A DNA stretch of 64,000 nucleotides, taken from NCBI RefSeq assembly GCF_029395675.1, contig NZ_CP115184.1:3410001-3474000 (forward strand), given 5' to 3'. The position numbers were made by a program, and so were the translations under genes. The notes under the pieces were generated by a model. It was not told the DNA's origin, ran no database searches, and was given only the letters and a program-made list of their open reading frames with translations. Source of the stretch: Janibacter cremeus (lineage in GTDB: Bacteria; Actinomycetota; Actinomycetes; Actinomycetales; Dermatophilaceae). Below, piece by piece: positions 1 through 9,304 of the stretch (positions are counted from its first letter, which is position 1; each line of letters opens with the position of its first letter).

Positions 1-136
1 CCCACGGACGGGTGGGCGCGCTCGGGACCCGTGTGGGTCCGTTCGGATCAACAGTGTCCGAGTGCACTGGAGTGACGCAAGTTGTGACACTCAGGAACGC
101 ACCGGCCGGCGCGGCAGCCCGCTCGTGGGGCGGGAC

Positions 137-355
137 TCAGGCGCCGAAGCCGACCCGTCCGCGGCTGGGCTCGCCGACCTCGACGTAGCCGAGCGCACCG
201 GCCGGGACCATGACGCGACGGCCCTTGTCGTCGGTGAGCACGAGGGCGCCACCGTCGAGCGCGCTCTTCACCGCGGTCTCGATCTCGTCCTCGGTGCCGC
301 TCGCGTCCAGGACGAGCTCGCGGGCGACGTTCTGCACGCCGATCTTGACCTCCAC
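137..355 (-). CDS. DUF3107 family small protein
   Basis: A 72-residue protein beginning VEVKIGVQ. It matches the short DUF3107 family found throughout Actinobacteria, whose biochemical role is not established. I chose the GTG at 355 because AAGGAG lies five bases upstream; the longer reading frame extends to 394 but has no better ribosome site. It lies downstream of the TetR gene on the same strand with a gap of about 40 bases, so the two may be co-transcribed. There is no signal peptide or membrane segment. The family call is firm; no function is claimed. Confidence 0.85.
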   Translation of the reverse strand: MEVKIGVQNVARELVLDASGTEDEIETAVKSALDGGALVLTDDKGRRVMVPAGALGYVEVGEPSRGRVGFGA

Positions 356-398
356 GGTCACTCCTTGGGTTGTGGGGCTGGCTGTGCGTGCCATCGTG

Positions 399-1055
399 TC
401 ACTTGCCCGAGTCGCTGTCCGGGGCGGGGTCGGCGCCCATGCGGTTGACGGGGAAGGAGCCGATGCCCCGCCACGCCAGGTGACCGGCGGCCTGGGCAGC
501 GACCTCCTGGGAGAACTGGTCGCCGTGGGCCAGCCACGTGCGGGCCATCACCTGCGCGGCGCCGGACATCGCCAGCCCCAGCATCTCGGCGAGCTCCTGC
601 GGCAGGGTCGTGTCCTGCATGATCCGCTGGGCGATCGCGTCGCCGAGCTGGGCCTCGAGCGCGTCGAGGCGGTGGCGCACCTTGGGGTCGTTGGTCAGGT
701 CGGACTCGTAGATCAGGCGGAAGGCGCCGCCCTCGTCCGCGACGAAGGCGAAGAAGGCGCGCACCGTCGCGTAGACCCGCTCCTCGTGCTCGTTGCTGGA
801 CTCCAAGGCCTCCAGGACGAGGGCCTCGAGGTGGTCGCACTGGGTGTCGAGCAGCGCGAGGTAGAGGTCGAGCTTGCCCGGGAAGTGCTGGTAGAGCACC
901 GGTTTGGAGACGCCCGCCTCGTCGGCGATGTCCTCCATCGCCGCCGAGTGGTAGCCCTTGGACACGAAGACGTTGAGTGCAGCGTCGAGCAGCTGGGCGC
1001 GGCGCTGGGCACGCGGCATCCGCTGGACTCGGGTGCCGGGCGCGGTCGGGCTCAT
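399..1055 (-). CDS. TetR/AcrR family transcriptional regulator
   Basis: A 218-residue TetR-type regulator. The N-terminal helix-turn-helix covers about residues 16-65 and includes EDIADEAGVSKPVLYQHFPG, the typical TetR recognition helix and following YxHF motif. The rest is a helical ligand-binding domain that does not reveal its ligand. It is transcribed away from adnA, with about 160 bp between the starts that could hold operators for both. The target is unknown; the neighbouring DUF3107 gene and the gene itself are the simplest candidates. Confidence 0.9.
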   Translation of the reverse strand: MSPTAPGTRVQRMPRAQRRAQLLDAALNVFVSKGYHSAAMEDIADEAGVSKPVLYQHFPGKLDLYLALLDTQCDHLEALVLEALESSNEHEERVYATVRAFFAFVADEGGAFRLIYESDLTNDPKVRHRLDALEAQLGDAIAQRIMQDTTLPQELAEMLGLAMSGAAQVMARTWLAHGDQFSQEVAAQAAGHLAWRGIGSFPVNRMGADPAPDSDSGK

Positions 1056-1215
1056 GATGCGGTTCCTCCGGGGCGTGGACGACCCACTGGGTGCTGTGGG
1101 TCACACGATCCTACCTAGCGGTACGGACAATGCGGCAGACGCATTCGGAGTGCGGACAGCGGGGCACCTGCCCTCCCTGCGCACGGCTGTCGGTGACCGG
1201 TGATGGGATGGTCCC

Positions 1216-4200
1216 GTGACAGTGCAGATCCCGACCGTGCAGCTCCGTGCTCCCGTCACCGGCGAGGCGGGGACCGAGGTGCGTCCCGACGAGGACCAGG
1301 CAGCGGCCGTCGCCGCCCGCGGTGACCTGGTGCGCGTGCTCGGGGGTCCGGGGACCGGCAAGACGAGCGTCGCCGTCGCCTCCGTGCTCGACCGGATCGC
1401 GAAGGGGGAGTGTGCCCCCGAGGAGGTCCTCCTCGTCTCCGCGACCCGGCTGGGTGCCGCAGCGGCCCGTGACGCGGTGACGGCCGGCCTCACCGGGGCG
1501 ACCACCGAGCCGTTGGCCCGCACGATGCAGTCGCTCGGCTTCGCGGTGCTGCGCCAGCAGGCGGCCCTGCTCGGCCAGCCCGCCCCCCGGCTGCTCTCCG
1601 GCGCCGAGCAGGACGTGGTCCTCGGTGAGCTTCTCGCCGGCCACGAGGAGGGTGGGACCCGGCCGGACTGGCCCGAGGACCTCGAGCTCGCCCTGCGCAC
1701 CCGTGGCTTCCGCGAGGAGCTGCGTGACCTGCTGATGCGCGCCATCGAGCACGGGGTGGACCCCGACGGGCTCGCCGCGCTCGGCGCCGCCCACGAGCGG
1801 CCCGAGTGGGTCGCCGCCGCGCAGGTGGCCCGTGAGTACGACGAGGTGACCGCGCTGTCGCGCCCGGGCGCCTTCGACCCCGCGTGGGTGCTGACGGCGG
1901 CCGCCGAGCTGCTCGAGGTGGACGGCGAGGCCCGCGACCGCGTGCGCGCCGGCATCCGCACCGTCGTCGTCGACGACGCCCAGGAGCTCACCGCGCCGGC
2001 CGCCCGGCTCCTTCGCACGCTCACCGGCGGCGGGGTCGACCTCGTCCTCGTCGGCGACCCGGACGCCACGGTCCAGGGTTTCCGCGGGGCGGATCCGCAC
2101 CACCTCGTCGGGGAGTGGCCCGGCCGGACTGGCCCGGTCCTCCTCCTGGGCCGGGGGCACCGTCTGCCCGGGTCGGTCCACGCCGCAGCGGCCCGGGTGA
2201 CGCCCAAGATCGCCGCCCTCGGGGGCGGCGCCCAGCGGCGGTCCACCCCGGTCGACCGACCGGGGACCGTCGCCGCCCACGTGCTCCACTCCGGCGCGCA
2301 GGAGGCCGCCTTCATCGCCCACGAGCTGCGGGCCGCCCACCTGCGGGACGGCGTCGCGTGGCGCGACATGGCGGTCATCGTGCGTGGTGCCGCCCGGCAG
2401 GCGACCCTGCGCCGGGTCCTCGCCGCCCGCGGTGTCCCCGTCGACGCCGACGCCCGGCGGGTCCCGCTGCGCGAGGAGCCGGCGGCCCGACCGCTCCTGC
2501 AGCTGCTGGGCCTCGTCGTCGACCTCGCCCGGGGCCGGCTCGAGGCGCCCGATGTCACGACCGTCCTCGACCTGCTCGCCAGCCCGCTCGTGGGAGCCGA
2601 CGCCGTTGCCGTGCGGCGGCTGCGGCGGGCCCTGCGCCGCGAGGAGCTCGCCGCCGGCGGTACCCGCAGCAGCGACGAGCTGCTGTCCCGGCTCGTCCTC
2701 GACCCCGACCGACTGGCCCACGTCGGCGACGAGGCGGCCCCGCTGCACCGGGTCGCGCAGGTGCTCGCCGCCGGTCGCGCCGCGGCACCGCTCGACGACG
2801 ACGGGAGCGGCTGGGCGCCCGGGGTCAGCGCCGAGGTGGTGCTCTGGGAGATGTGGCGGGCCTCCGGCGTCGCCGAGCGGTGGCAGGCCACGGCGCTGTC
2901 CGGCGGGGCTGCCGGTGCGCGTGCCGACGCCGCGCTCGACGCGGTGGTCGCGCTCTTCGACGCCGCGGCCGCGCACCAGGACGCCCTGCCGGCCTCCGGC
3001 CCGGACTCCTTCCTCGACGCCGTCGCGAGCCAGGCCGTCGCCGCCGACTCGCTCGCCGCGCAGAGCCCCGACCCGGACGCGGTCGCCCTGGTGACGCCGC
3101 AGTCGGCCGCCGGCGAGGAGTGGCACACCGTCGTCCTCGCGGGCGTGCAGGAGGGCGTGTGGCCGGACCTGCGCCAGCGCGGCTCGCTGCTGGGCTCCGA
3201 GCGGCTCGTCGACGTCGTCACCGGGCGCGACGGCACCGGCGCCGGTGCGGCCGCGGCCGTCCGTCACGACGAGACCCGCCTCTTCCACGTCGCGCTGACC
3301 CGGGCCCGCCAGCGGGTGCTGGTCACCGCCGTCGCGGCGGAGGACGAGCAGCCCTCGGTCTACCTCGACCTCGTCGACCCGCGACCCGACGACGGGAGCC
3401 GGCGCGAGCCGAGCGACGTGCCCGCCCCGCTCGACCTCACCGGTGTCGTGGCGACGCTGCGCCAGCGCCTGGCCGACGAGGACGACGCGGTCGTCGCGCA
3501 CGCCGTCGCGCGGCTGGCCGAGCTGCGGGCCGCCGGTGTCCCCGGCGCGGACCCCGCCGCGTGGTGGGCCCTGCGCGACCTCAGCGACGACCGGCCCGTT
3601 CGTGCCGACGGGGCGAGCGTCTCGGTCAGTCCCTCCAAGGTCCAGTCCTTCGGTGACTGCGCCCTGCGCTGGCTGCTCACCTCCGCCGGCGGCGAAGGGG
3701 TGCGCTCGACCTCGATGGAGGTCGGCACCCTCATCCACGACATCGCGCACGAGCTCGGGGACGCGGGGGAGGAGGCCTTCCTCGCCGAGCTCGACCAGCG
3801 CTGGGCGAGCCTGGGCATGCCGCCCGGGTGGGTCACCGACCAGAAGTTCGACCGGGCCAAGCAGATGGTGCACTGGCTCGCGGCCTACCACGCCCGCGCG
3901 GCGAGCGAGGGCTGGCGACCGGTGGCGACCGAGGCCGACTTCCGCGTCCAGCTCGGGCGGGCGGTGCTGCGCGGCAGCGTCGACCGCCTCGAGGCCGACG
4001 AGGAGGGGCGCCTGCGCGTCATCGACTACAAGACCGGCTCGAGCGCGCCCACCGGCCCCGAGGTCGAGGCGCACCCCCAGCTCGGGGCCTACCAGGTCGC
4101 GATCGAGGAGGGTGGCTTCGCCGACCACGGGAGCAGCTCGGCCGGAGCGGCGCTCGTCCAGCTCGGCAAGGCGTACACCTCGGGCAAGGCCGTCCAGCAG

Positions 4201-4371
4201 CAGGACCCCCTCGCCCACGGCGAGGACCCCCGCTGGGTGCACGAGCTCATCGAGGAGACCGCGCAGGGGATGGCCGCGGCGAGCTTCGTCGCCCGGCCCG
4301 AGGACGCCACGTGCCGGGTGTGCCCCGTGCGCTCGTCCTGCCCCGCCCACGAGGAAGGAGGGCGACTGTGA
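1216..4371 (+). CDS. adnA: AdnA-like UvrD/REP helicase with RecB-type nuclease domain
   Basis: A 1051-residue subunit of the AdnAB helicase-nuclease, which resects double-strand breaks in actinobacteria. Walker A is GGPGTGKT at residues 43-50. The Walker B position reads VVVDDAQE (about residues 249-256) instead of the usual DEFQD, so the catalytic Glu looks lost. The C-terminal nuclease shows GTLIHD, GSVDR and VIDYKTG. Cys815 and C1033-x2-C1036-x5-C1042 look like an AddB-type iron-sulphur cluster. The following gene overlaps by four bases (GTGA), so the two products are probably made in step. GTG start. The adnA name rests on order, length and motifs. Confidence 0.88.
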   Translation: MTVQIPTVQLRAPVTGEAGTEVRPDEDQAAAVAARGDLVRVLGGPGTGKTSVAVASVLDRIAKGECAPEEVLLVSATRLGAAAARDAVTAGLTGATTEPLARTMQSLGFAVLRQQAALLGQPAPRLLSGAEQDVVLGELLAGHEEGGTRPDWPEDLELALRTRGFREELRDLLMRAIEHGVDPDGLAALGAAHERPEWVAAAQVAREYDEVTALSRPGAFDPAWVLTAAAELLEVDGEARDRVRAGIRTVVVDDAQELTAPAARLLRTLTGGGVDLVLVGDPDATVQGFRGADPHHLVGEWPGRTGPVLLLGRGHRLPGSVHAAAARVTPKIAALGGGAQRRSTPVDRPGTVAAHVLHSGAQEAAFIAHELRAAHLRDGVAWRDMAVIVRGAARQATLRRVLAARGVPVDADARRVPLREEPAARPLLQLLGLVVDLARGRLEAPDVTTVLDLLASPLVGADAVAVRRLRRALRREELAAGGTRSSDELLSRLVLDPDRLAHVGDEAAPLHRVAQVLAAGRAAAPLDDDGSGWAPGVSAEVVLWEMWRASGVAERWQATALSGGAAGARADAALDAVVALFDAAAAHQDALPASGPDSFLDAVASQAVAADSLAAQSPDPDAVALVTPQSAAGEEWHTVVLAGVQEGVWPDLRQRGSLLGSERLVDVVTGRDGTGAGAAAAVRHDETRLFHVALTRARQRVLVTAVAAEDEQPSVYLDLVDPRPDDGSRREPSDVPAPLDLTGVVATLRQRLADEDDAVVAHAVARLAELRAAGVPGADPAAWWALRDLSDDRPVRADGASVSVSPSKVQSFGDCALRWLLTSAGGEGVRSTSMEVGTLIHDIAHELGDAGEEAFLAELDQRWASLGMPPGWVTDQKFDRAKQMVHWLAAYHARAASEGWRPVATEADFRVQLGRAVLRGSVDRLEADEEGRLRVIDYKTGSSAPTGPEVEAHPQLGAYQVAIEEGGFADHGSSSAGAALVQLGKAYTSGKAVQQQDPLAHGEDPRWVHELIEETAQGMAAASFVARPEDATCRVCPVRSSCPAHEEGGRL

Positions 4372-7300
4372 CGACCGCCCCCACGATCAGCGCCCCCACC
4401 ATCAGCGCCCGCGACCTCGCTCGGGCGCTCGGCCAGGAGTTCCCGCCGACGCCGGAGCAGGAGGCGATCATCGAGGCGCCGCTCGAGCCGCTGCTCGTCG
4501 TCGCGGGTGCCGGCTCGGGCAAGACCGAGACGATGACCGCCCGGGTGGTGTGGCTCGTGGCCAACGACCTCGTCGCCCCCGAGGAGGTCCTGGGTCTGAC
4601 CTTCACCCGCAAGGCCGCCGGTGAGCTCGCCGAGCGGGTCGCCCGTCGCCTGGCCAGCCTCGAGCGCAGCGGCGTGTGGACGCCGCCCCAGCCGGAGGGG
4701 GCCGAGGTCCTCGGCGGTGCCCCGACGATCTCGACCTACCACGCCTACGCCGGGCGGCTGGTGCGCGAGGGTGCTCTGCGTCTGGGCTACGAGAAGGACT
4801 CGCGGATGCTCTCCGAGGCCGCCACCTGGCAGCTCGCGCACGAGGTCGTCATGGCCTGGGACGGCCCGATGGCGGACATCGACAAGGTCGAGTCGACCGT
4901 GACCAACGCCGTCGTCTCGCTCTCCGGAGAGCTGGCCGAGCACCTGCGCACACCCGCCGAGGTGGAGCACTTCGCCGCCGGCACCCTGCGGCACCTCGAC
5001 GCGGTCGGGACCTCCGGCAAGGCCTTCACCAAGGAGTTCCGCTCCAGGGTCATCACCCCCCTGGCGGAGCAGCGGCTCATCCTGCCGATCGTCGAGCGGT
5101 ACCAGCAGGTCAAGCACGAGCGCTCGGTCATGGACTTCGCCGACCAGATGTCCCTCGCCGCCCAGCTGGCCCAGCGGTTCCCCGACATCGGTGCGGCCGA
5201 GCGCGCCCGCTTCAAGGTCGTGCTGCTCGACGAGTTCCAGGACACCTCCGAGGCCCAGCTGGCACTCATGCGCGCCCTCTTCGCACCGCAGGGGCGGCGT
5301 CCCGCCGCGGTCACGGCGGTCGGGGACCCGAACCAGTCGATCTACGCCTGGCGCGGGGCCAGCGCGACGACGCTGAAGGAGTTCCGCACCTCCTTCGCCA
5401 CCGACGGCCAGGAGGCGCCGCGCCGGCCGCTGTCCACGAGCTGGCGCAACGACGAGGTGATCCTCGAGGTCGCCAACCGGGTGGCCGGCCCCCTCCGGGA
5501 GGTCAGCGCGGTGCCGGTCGACCCCCTTCGCCCCCGCCCCGGCGCCCAGCGCGGTCAGGTGCAGCTGCTGCGGGTGGAGACCGCCGCGCAGGAGGCCCAC
5601 GACGTCGCCGACTGGATCGCGGGCAGGCGTCAGGAGGGGCGGCACACGGCGGCGGTGCTCTGCCGCAAGCGCAGCCAGTTCGCCCTCGTCGTCGAGGCGC
5701 TGGCCCGGCGGGACATCCCCTACGAGGTGGTCGGGCTCGGGGGGTTGCTGCTCACCGCCGAGGTCGCCGACGTCGTCGCGCTGCTCACCGTCGTGCAGGA
5801 CCCGGCCCGCGGCGACCGCCTGATGCGGCTGCTCACCGGACCGCCCGGCATGCTCGGTCCCGCCGACCTGGACGGTCTCGGGGCGTGGGCCCGTGAGCTC
5901 GGCCGGCAGGCCGTCACCACGGCGGAGGGCGAAGGGGGTGGCCCGCCCGGTCCCGACGACGAGGTGACCATCGTCGACGCCCTCGAGCAGCTGCCCGAGC
6001 CCGGGTGGAGCGGCAGCGCGGGGCAGAGCATCTCCGAGACGGCCCTGGCCCGGCTGCACCACATCGCGGACATGGTGCGACGCCTGCGCCGCTCCACCGG
6101 CTCGCCCCTGCCCGACCTCGTCGCCGAGGCCGAGCGCGAGCTGGGTGTCGACATCGAGGTGCTCTCCCGACCGGGGTGGAGTCCTTCCGCAGCGCGGGCG
6201 CACCTCGACGCATTCGCCGATGTCGCGGCGCAGTTCTCCTCGAGCGCGGACCGGCCGACCCTGGGCGGGTTCATCGACTGGATCGAGGCCGCCGTCGAGC
6301 AGGAGCGCGGGCTCGAGGCGCCCGTCGTCGAGCCGACGAAGGACGCGGTCCAGGTGCTCACCTGCCACGCAGCCAAGGGTCTGGAGTGGGACATCGTCGC
6401 CGTCCCGGGCCTGGGCGAGGGCGTCCTCCCGGCGCACAACTCCCGGGCGAGCCTCAAGGACGGGGTGTGGCGCCTGGGCCAGGTCAACGACGCCGGTTGG
6501 CTCACCGGGCTGGACGGGGTGCCCTACCCGCTGCGCGGTGACGCGGAGGGGCTGCCGCAGCTGGATCTCTCGCTCGGGGAGCGGGACGCGCTGCAGCGGG
6601 AGGTCAAGGACTTCGTCGCCCGCAACGGCGAGCACAGCCTACTCGAGGAGCGGCGGTTGGCGTACGTGGCGTGCACCCGTGCTCGCAGCCGGCTGCTGCT
6701 CAGCTCGTGGGTGTGGGGACCGACGGGACAGACCCCGCGCCTGCCCTCACGCTTCCTCGAGGAGGTGCGGGCGATGGACGTCGCCGACCGCGTCGACTGG
6801 GCCGAGATGCCCGAGACCAAGGACGAGGGCAACCCGGCGCTGGCCGTGGCCCGGCAGGTCACCTGGCCCGTCACCGACGAGCACGTGGATCGCCCGGCGC
6901 TCGCGGCCGCCCGTGAGGCGATGGAGCACGGGTGCGACCCCTCGCTCCGGCCGCCGGCCGGCGCCGACGAGCTGGACGAGACCATGCGCATGCTCCTGGC
7001 GGAGCGGACGGAGCGCCGGGCCGCCCGAGGCGCGGGGGCCTCGGTCGAGCTGCCGGCGCACCTGTCGACCTCGCAGCTGGTCGCGCTGGCGCGGGACGCC
7101 GAGGGGTTCGCGCGCGACCTGCGTCGACCGATGCCCGGGCCGCCGCAGGTCGCCGGGCGGCGGGGCACCGCCTTCCACGCCTGGGTCGAGGAGCACTACG
7201 CCCGGGCCGGGCTGGTGGACATCCTCGAGATGCCCGGCAGCGCCGACGAGGATCTCGGTGACGCCGACCTGGCGCAGATGCAGGCGAACTTCCTCGCGAG

Positions 7301-7643
7301 CGAGTGGGCCGAGCGAGTGCCGCTCGACGTCGAGCTCTCCCTCGAGACCATCATCGGCGGCCACGCGATCCGTGGCCGGGTCGACGCCGTCTTCGCCGAC
7401 GAGGACGGGGGAGTGACGGTCGTCGACTGGAAGACGGGCCGACCGCCCACGGGCCAGGAGCGTGCCGTCCGCGCCGTCCAGCTCTCGGCCTACCGGATCG
7501 CCTACGCCCGCTGGCGGGGGATCGATCCCGAGCGCGTGCACGGGGCCTTCTTCCACGCGGCGACCGGGGAGACGACCCGCCCGACGATGCTCGACGAGGA
7601 CGCGGTGGTCCGGCTCCTCGGGACGGTGGTCAGCCCGACCTGA
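4368..7643 (+). CDS. adnB: AdnB-like UvrD helicase with RecB-type nuclease domain
   Basis: A 1091-residue partner of the upstream gene. Walker A is AGAGSGKT at residues 46-53, and an intact DEFQD Walker B starts at residue 288. A helicase motif CHAAKGLEWD follows, then a C-terminal nuclease with GTAFHAW, RGRVDAVF and VVDWKTG (near residue 1019). It has no cysteine cluster, unlike its partner. The GTG at 4368 overlaps the adnA stop; GAAGGAGG lies just upstream. A longer open frame reaches back inside adnA but is only a shadow. The intact motor suggests this subunit drives translocation, as reported for mycobacterial AdnAB. Confidence 0.9.
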   Translation: MTTAPTISAPTISARDLARALGQEFPPTPEQEAIIEAPLEPLLVVAGAGSGKTETMTARVVWLVANDLVAPEEVLGLTFTRKAAGELAERVARRLASLERSGVWTPPQPEGAEVLGGAPTISTYHAYAGRLVREGALRLGYEKDSRMLSEAATWQLAHEVVMAWDGPMADIDKVESTVTNAVVSLSGELAEHLRTPAEVEHFAAGTLRHLDAVGTSGKAFTKEFRSRVITPLAEQRLILPIVERYQQVKHERSVMDFADQMSLAAQLAQRFPDIGAAERARFKVVLLDEFQDTSEAQLALMRALFAPQGRRPAAVTAVGDPNQSIYAWRGASATTLKEFRTSFATDGQEAPRRPLSTSWRNDEVILEVANRVAGPLREVSAVPVDPLRPRPGAQRGQVQLLRVETAAQEAHDVADWIAGRRQEGRHTAAVLCRKRSQFALVVEALARRDIPYEVVGLGGLLLTAEVADVVALLTVVQDPARGDRLMRLLTGPPGMLGPADLDGLGAWARELGRQAVTTAEGEGGGPPGPDDEVTIVDALEQLPEPGWSGSAGQSISETALARLHHIADMVRRLRRSTGSPLPDLVAEAERELGVDIEVLSRPGWSPSAARAHLDAFADVAAQFSSSADRPTLGGFIDWIEAAVEQERGLEAPVVEPTKDAVQVLTCHAAKGLEWDIVAVPGLGEGVLPAHNSRASLKDGVWRLGQVNDAGWLTGLDGVPYPLRGDAEGLPQLDLSLGERDALQREVKDFVARNGEHSLLEERRLAYVACTRARSRLLLSSWVWGPTGQTPRLPSRFLEEVRAMDVADRVDWAEMPETKDEGNPALAVARQVTWPVTDEHVDRPALAAAREAMEHGCDPSLRPPAGADELDETMRMLLAERTERRAARGAGASVELPAHLSTSQLVALARDAEGFARDLRRPMPGPPQVAGRRGTAFHAWVEEHYARAGLVDILEMPGSADEDLGDADLAQMQANFLASEWAERVPLDVELSLETIIGGHAIRGRVDAVFADEDGGVTVVDWKTGRPPTGQERAVRAVQLSAYRIAYARWRGIDPERVHGAFFHAATGETTRPTMLDEDAVVRLLGTVVSPT

Positions 7644-7686
7644 GGCGTCGCCCGTAACACCTGGCGTGCTCCTCGATCGCCGCCTC

Positions 7687-7712
7687 TTCGCAGGAGCCTA
7701 AGCAGTTGCGAA
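7687..7712. repeat. Palindromic repeat P1 (single intergenic copy)
   Basis: A 26-base imperfect palindrome with ends TTCGCA and TGCGAA around GGAGCCTAAGCAGT. It lies between the convergent ends of adnB and the kinase-like gene. The same core recurs in opposite orientation in rsgA, after the hydrolase at 59.05 kb, and in the PucR gene. Read on the + strand this copy would code for SQEPKQLR, as it does in those genes. It may also act as a terminator hairpin here, though no T-run follows. Confidence 0.75.
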
Positions 7713-7720
7713 GGGGGCGA

Positions 7721-9217
7721 TCAGCGCCGGGGCGGGACGACGTCGTCGTCCTCGTCGTCGTCGTTGAGCGGGACGATCTCGGCGGTCTCGTGCTCGTCGC
7801 CATGGGCTCGGCCGGTCGAGGGCTTCGTGTCCTCCGCGGGCGCCGAGGCCGGCGTGGGCTCGGGGTCCGGGACCGCCCGCAGCGTCGGGTTCGTCTCCGG
7901 CTCCTCGTCGGACTCCGGCGTCACCGGTTCCGACGACTCCGTGGCGTCCGGCTCATCCGTCGACTCCGGAGTTTCGGCGGCTGTCGTCTCCTCTGCCTCC
8001 TGCGCCACGGGGGTGACCTTCGCCGGGTGCTCGACCTGCACGGCGTCGTCGTCATCGGCCCCGCTCGGCCCCGTGGTGGCCCCGCTCGTGCCGGTGGCGA
8101 CCGGCTGGGTCCTGTCCACGTCCTCGCTCGTGCCGGTGGCGACCGGCTGGGTCATGTCCGTCGCCTCGTCCGTGCCGGCCGATGCGCCGTGGCCGCCGCC
8201 CGTGCTCGGCGCGTCCGCCGCGGTGCCCGCGCTCGCCGCAGCGCCCCGGGCCCCCTTCGCCGACGGGCCGTGGATCCGGGCGGCCTGGTCCTCCTCCCGG
8301 GCGATCCGCTCATCCAGACGACGCAGCCGGGCGGCGGACCGCTCGGCGCCCTCGTCGTCGCCCGCCGCGACGAGCGACATCATCGTGCGCACGAGCTGCA
8401 TCTCGCCGACGACCTCGGCGCGGCGGTGCAGGTTGCGGTCGGGTCGCTCGACGCGGGTGTGGGCGTAGGCCTCCATCACCGTGTCGAAGGCCTCGGGGTC
8501 CATCGCGGCGAGCAGCGGCGCGATGTCGTCGGCCGGGTCGGCCACCTGGGCGGACTCCCAGCCGAGGAATGCCTTGATGTCCGGGCCGTCGCCGTCGTCC
8601 GGGGTCGCGAGGATCGTCCCGTCGGCGAGGTCACCGTGCGTCGGGGTGGCCGTGAACGTCCACAGCGTCTCGTCGTCGAGCACCCGCTCCCAGCGAGCGA
8701 GCAGACCCGTGGGTACCCGGCCGGTGGCGGCCGCCCGGTCCAGCTCCGCCAGCCGGCGCGAGCGGTACCCGGCGGCGTCGTAGACCGGCACCCCGGCCTC
8801 CTCGTACATGCGGGGGTCGAGGTTGTGCAGGTGCGCCAGGGCCCGACCCAGACCCCGGGCCAGCGCTGACCGCGGCTCGATGCCCTCGAGGCTGACCAGG
8901 CGTCCGGTGAGGTAGGAGTGGACGGCGGCGCGGCCCCCTTCGGGCAGTGCTGCCCAGCCCTTGACCGCCGGCACCGGCATGGTCAGGCGGCGGGCGAGCA
9001 CCGCCAGCAGCGCCGCGGAGCGCTCGAGCTGCGCGGAGGCGGCGGGGGTGCGCGGGCAGCGGATCACCCAGCGCCGGTGCTCGCGGTCCTGGACGAAGGC
9101 GACCTCGACGGCGTCGGCGGGACCGGAGGCCACCACCCCCTGAACCGTGTCGGGGTCGAGGCCGGGCACGGCAGCGCTGGCCAGCGCGGCGAGGGTCAAC
9201 GGTCCACGAGAGGTCAC
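7721..9217 (-). CDS. Aminoglycoside/macrolide phosphotransferase-like protein with long acidic tail
   Basis: A 498-residue protein. The first 300 or so residues resemble an APH-type kinase: a catalytic HGDL (PTHGDLADG) is followed by FLGWESAQVADPADDIA. The second, metal-binding Asp normally found in the IDW motif appears to be Gly, so activity is uncertain. The final ~180 residues are low-complexity, rich in Thr, Ala, Glu and Asp, with a TQPVATGTSEDVD-type near-repeat, and look disordered. The GTG at 9217 was chosen because the kinase fold begins there and earlier starts would overlap nudC. Substrate unknown; resistance should not be assumed. Confidence 0.7.
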   Translation of the reverse strand: MTSRGPLTLAALASAAVPGLDPDTVQGVVASGPADAVEVAFVQDREHRRWVIRCPRTPAASAQLERSAALLAVLARRLTMPVPAVKGWAALPEGGRAAVHSYLTGRLVSLEGIEPRSALARGLGRALAHLHNLDPRMYEEAGVPVYDAAGYRSRRLAELDRAAATGRVPTGLLARWERVLDDETLWTFTATPTHGDLADGTILATPDDGDGPDIKAFLGWESAQVADPADDIAPLLAAMDPEAFDTVMEAYAHTRVERPDRNLHRRAEVVGEMQLVRTMMSLVAAGDDEGAERSAARLRRLDERIAREEDQAARIHGPSAKGARGAAASAGTAADAPSTGGGHGASAGTDEATDMTQPVATGTSEDVDRTQPVATGTSGATTGPSGADDDDAVQVEHPAKVTPVAQEAEETTAAETPESTDEPDATESSEPVTPESDEEPETNPTLRAVPDPEPTPASAPAEDTKPSTGRAHGDEHETAEIVPLNDDDEDDDVVPPRR

Positions 9218-9304
9218 GCTCCCCACCGTACGAGGCCCGGGCCCCGGATCGCGGGAGCAACGCCCGTCGGGGCGGGCCGCTCCTGACCTCCGTAGGGTGG
9301 CGGC

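Noticed and set aside
1101..3236. 711-residue antisense ORF, and similar long antisense ORFs such as 1111-4350, 4089-6635 and 28613-31417
   Set aside because: They run opposite well-supported genes, lack domains, and have the Arg/Ala/Gly/Pro-rich make-up of GC-rich shadow frames.
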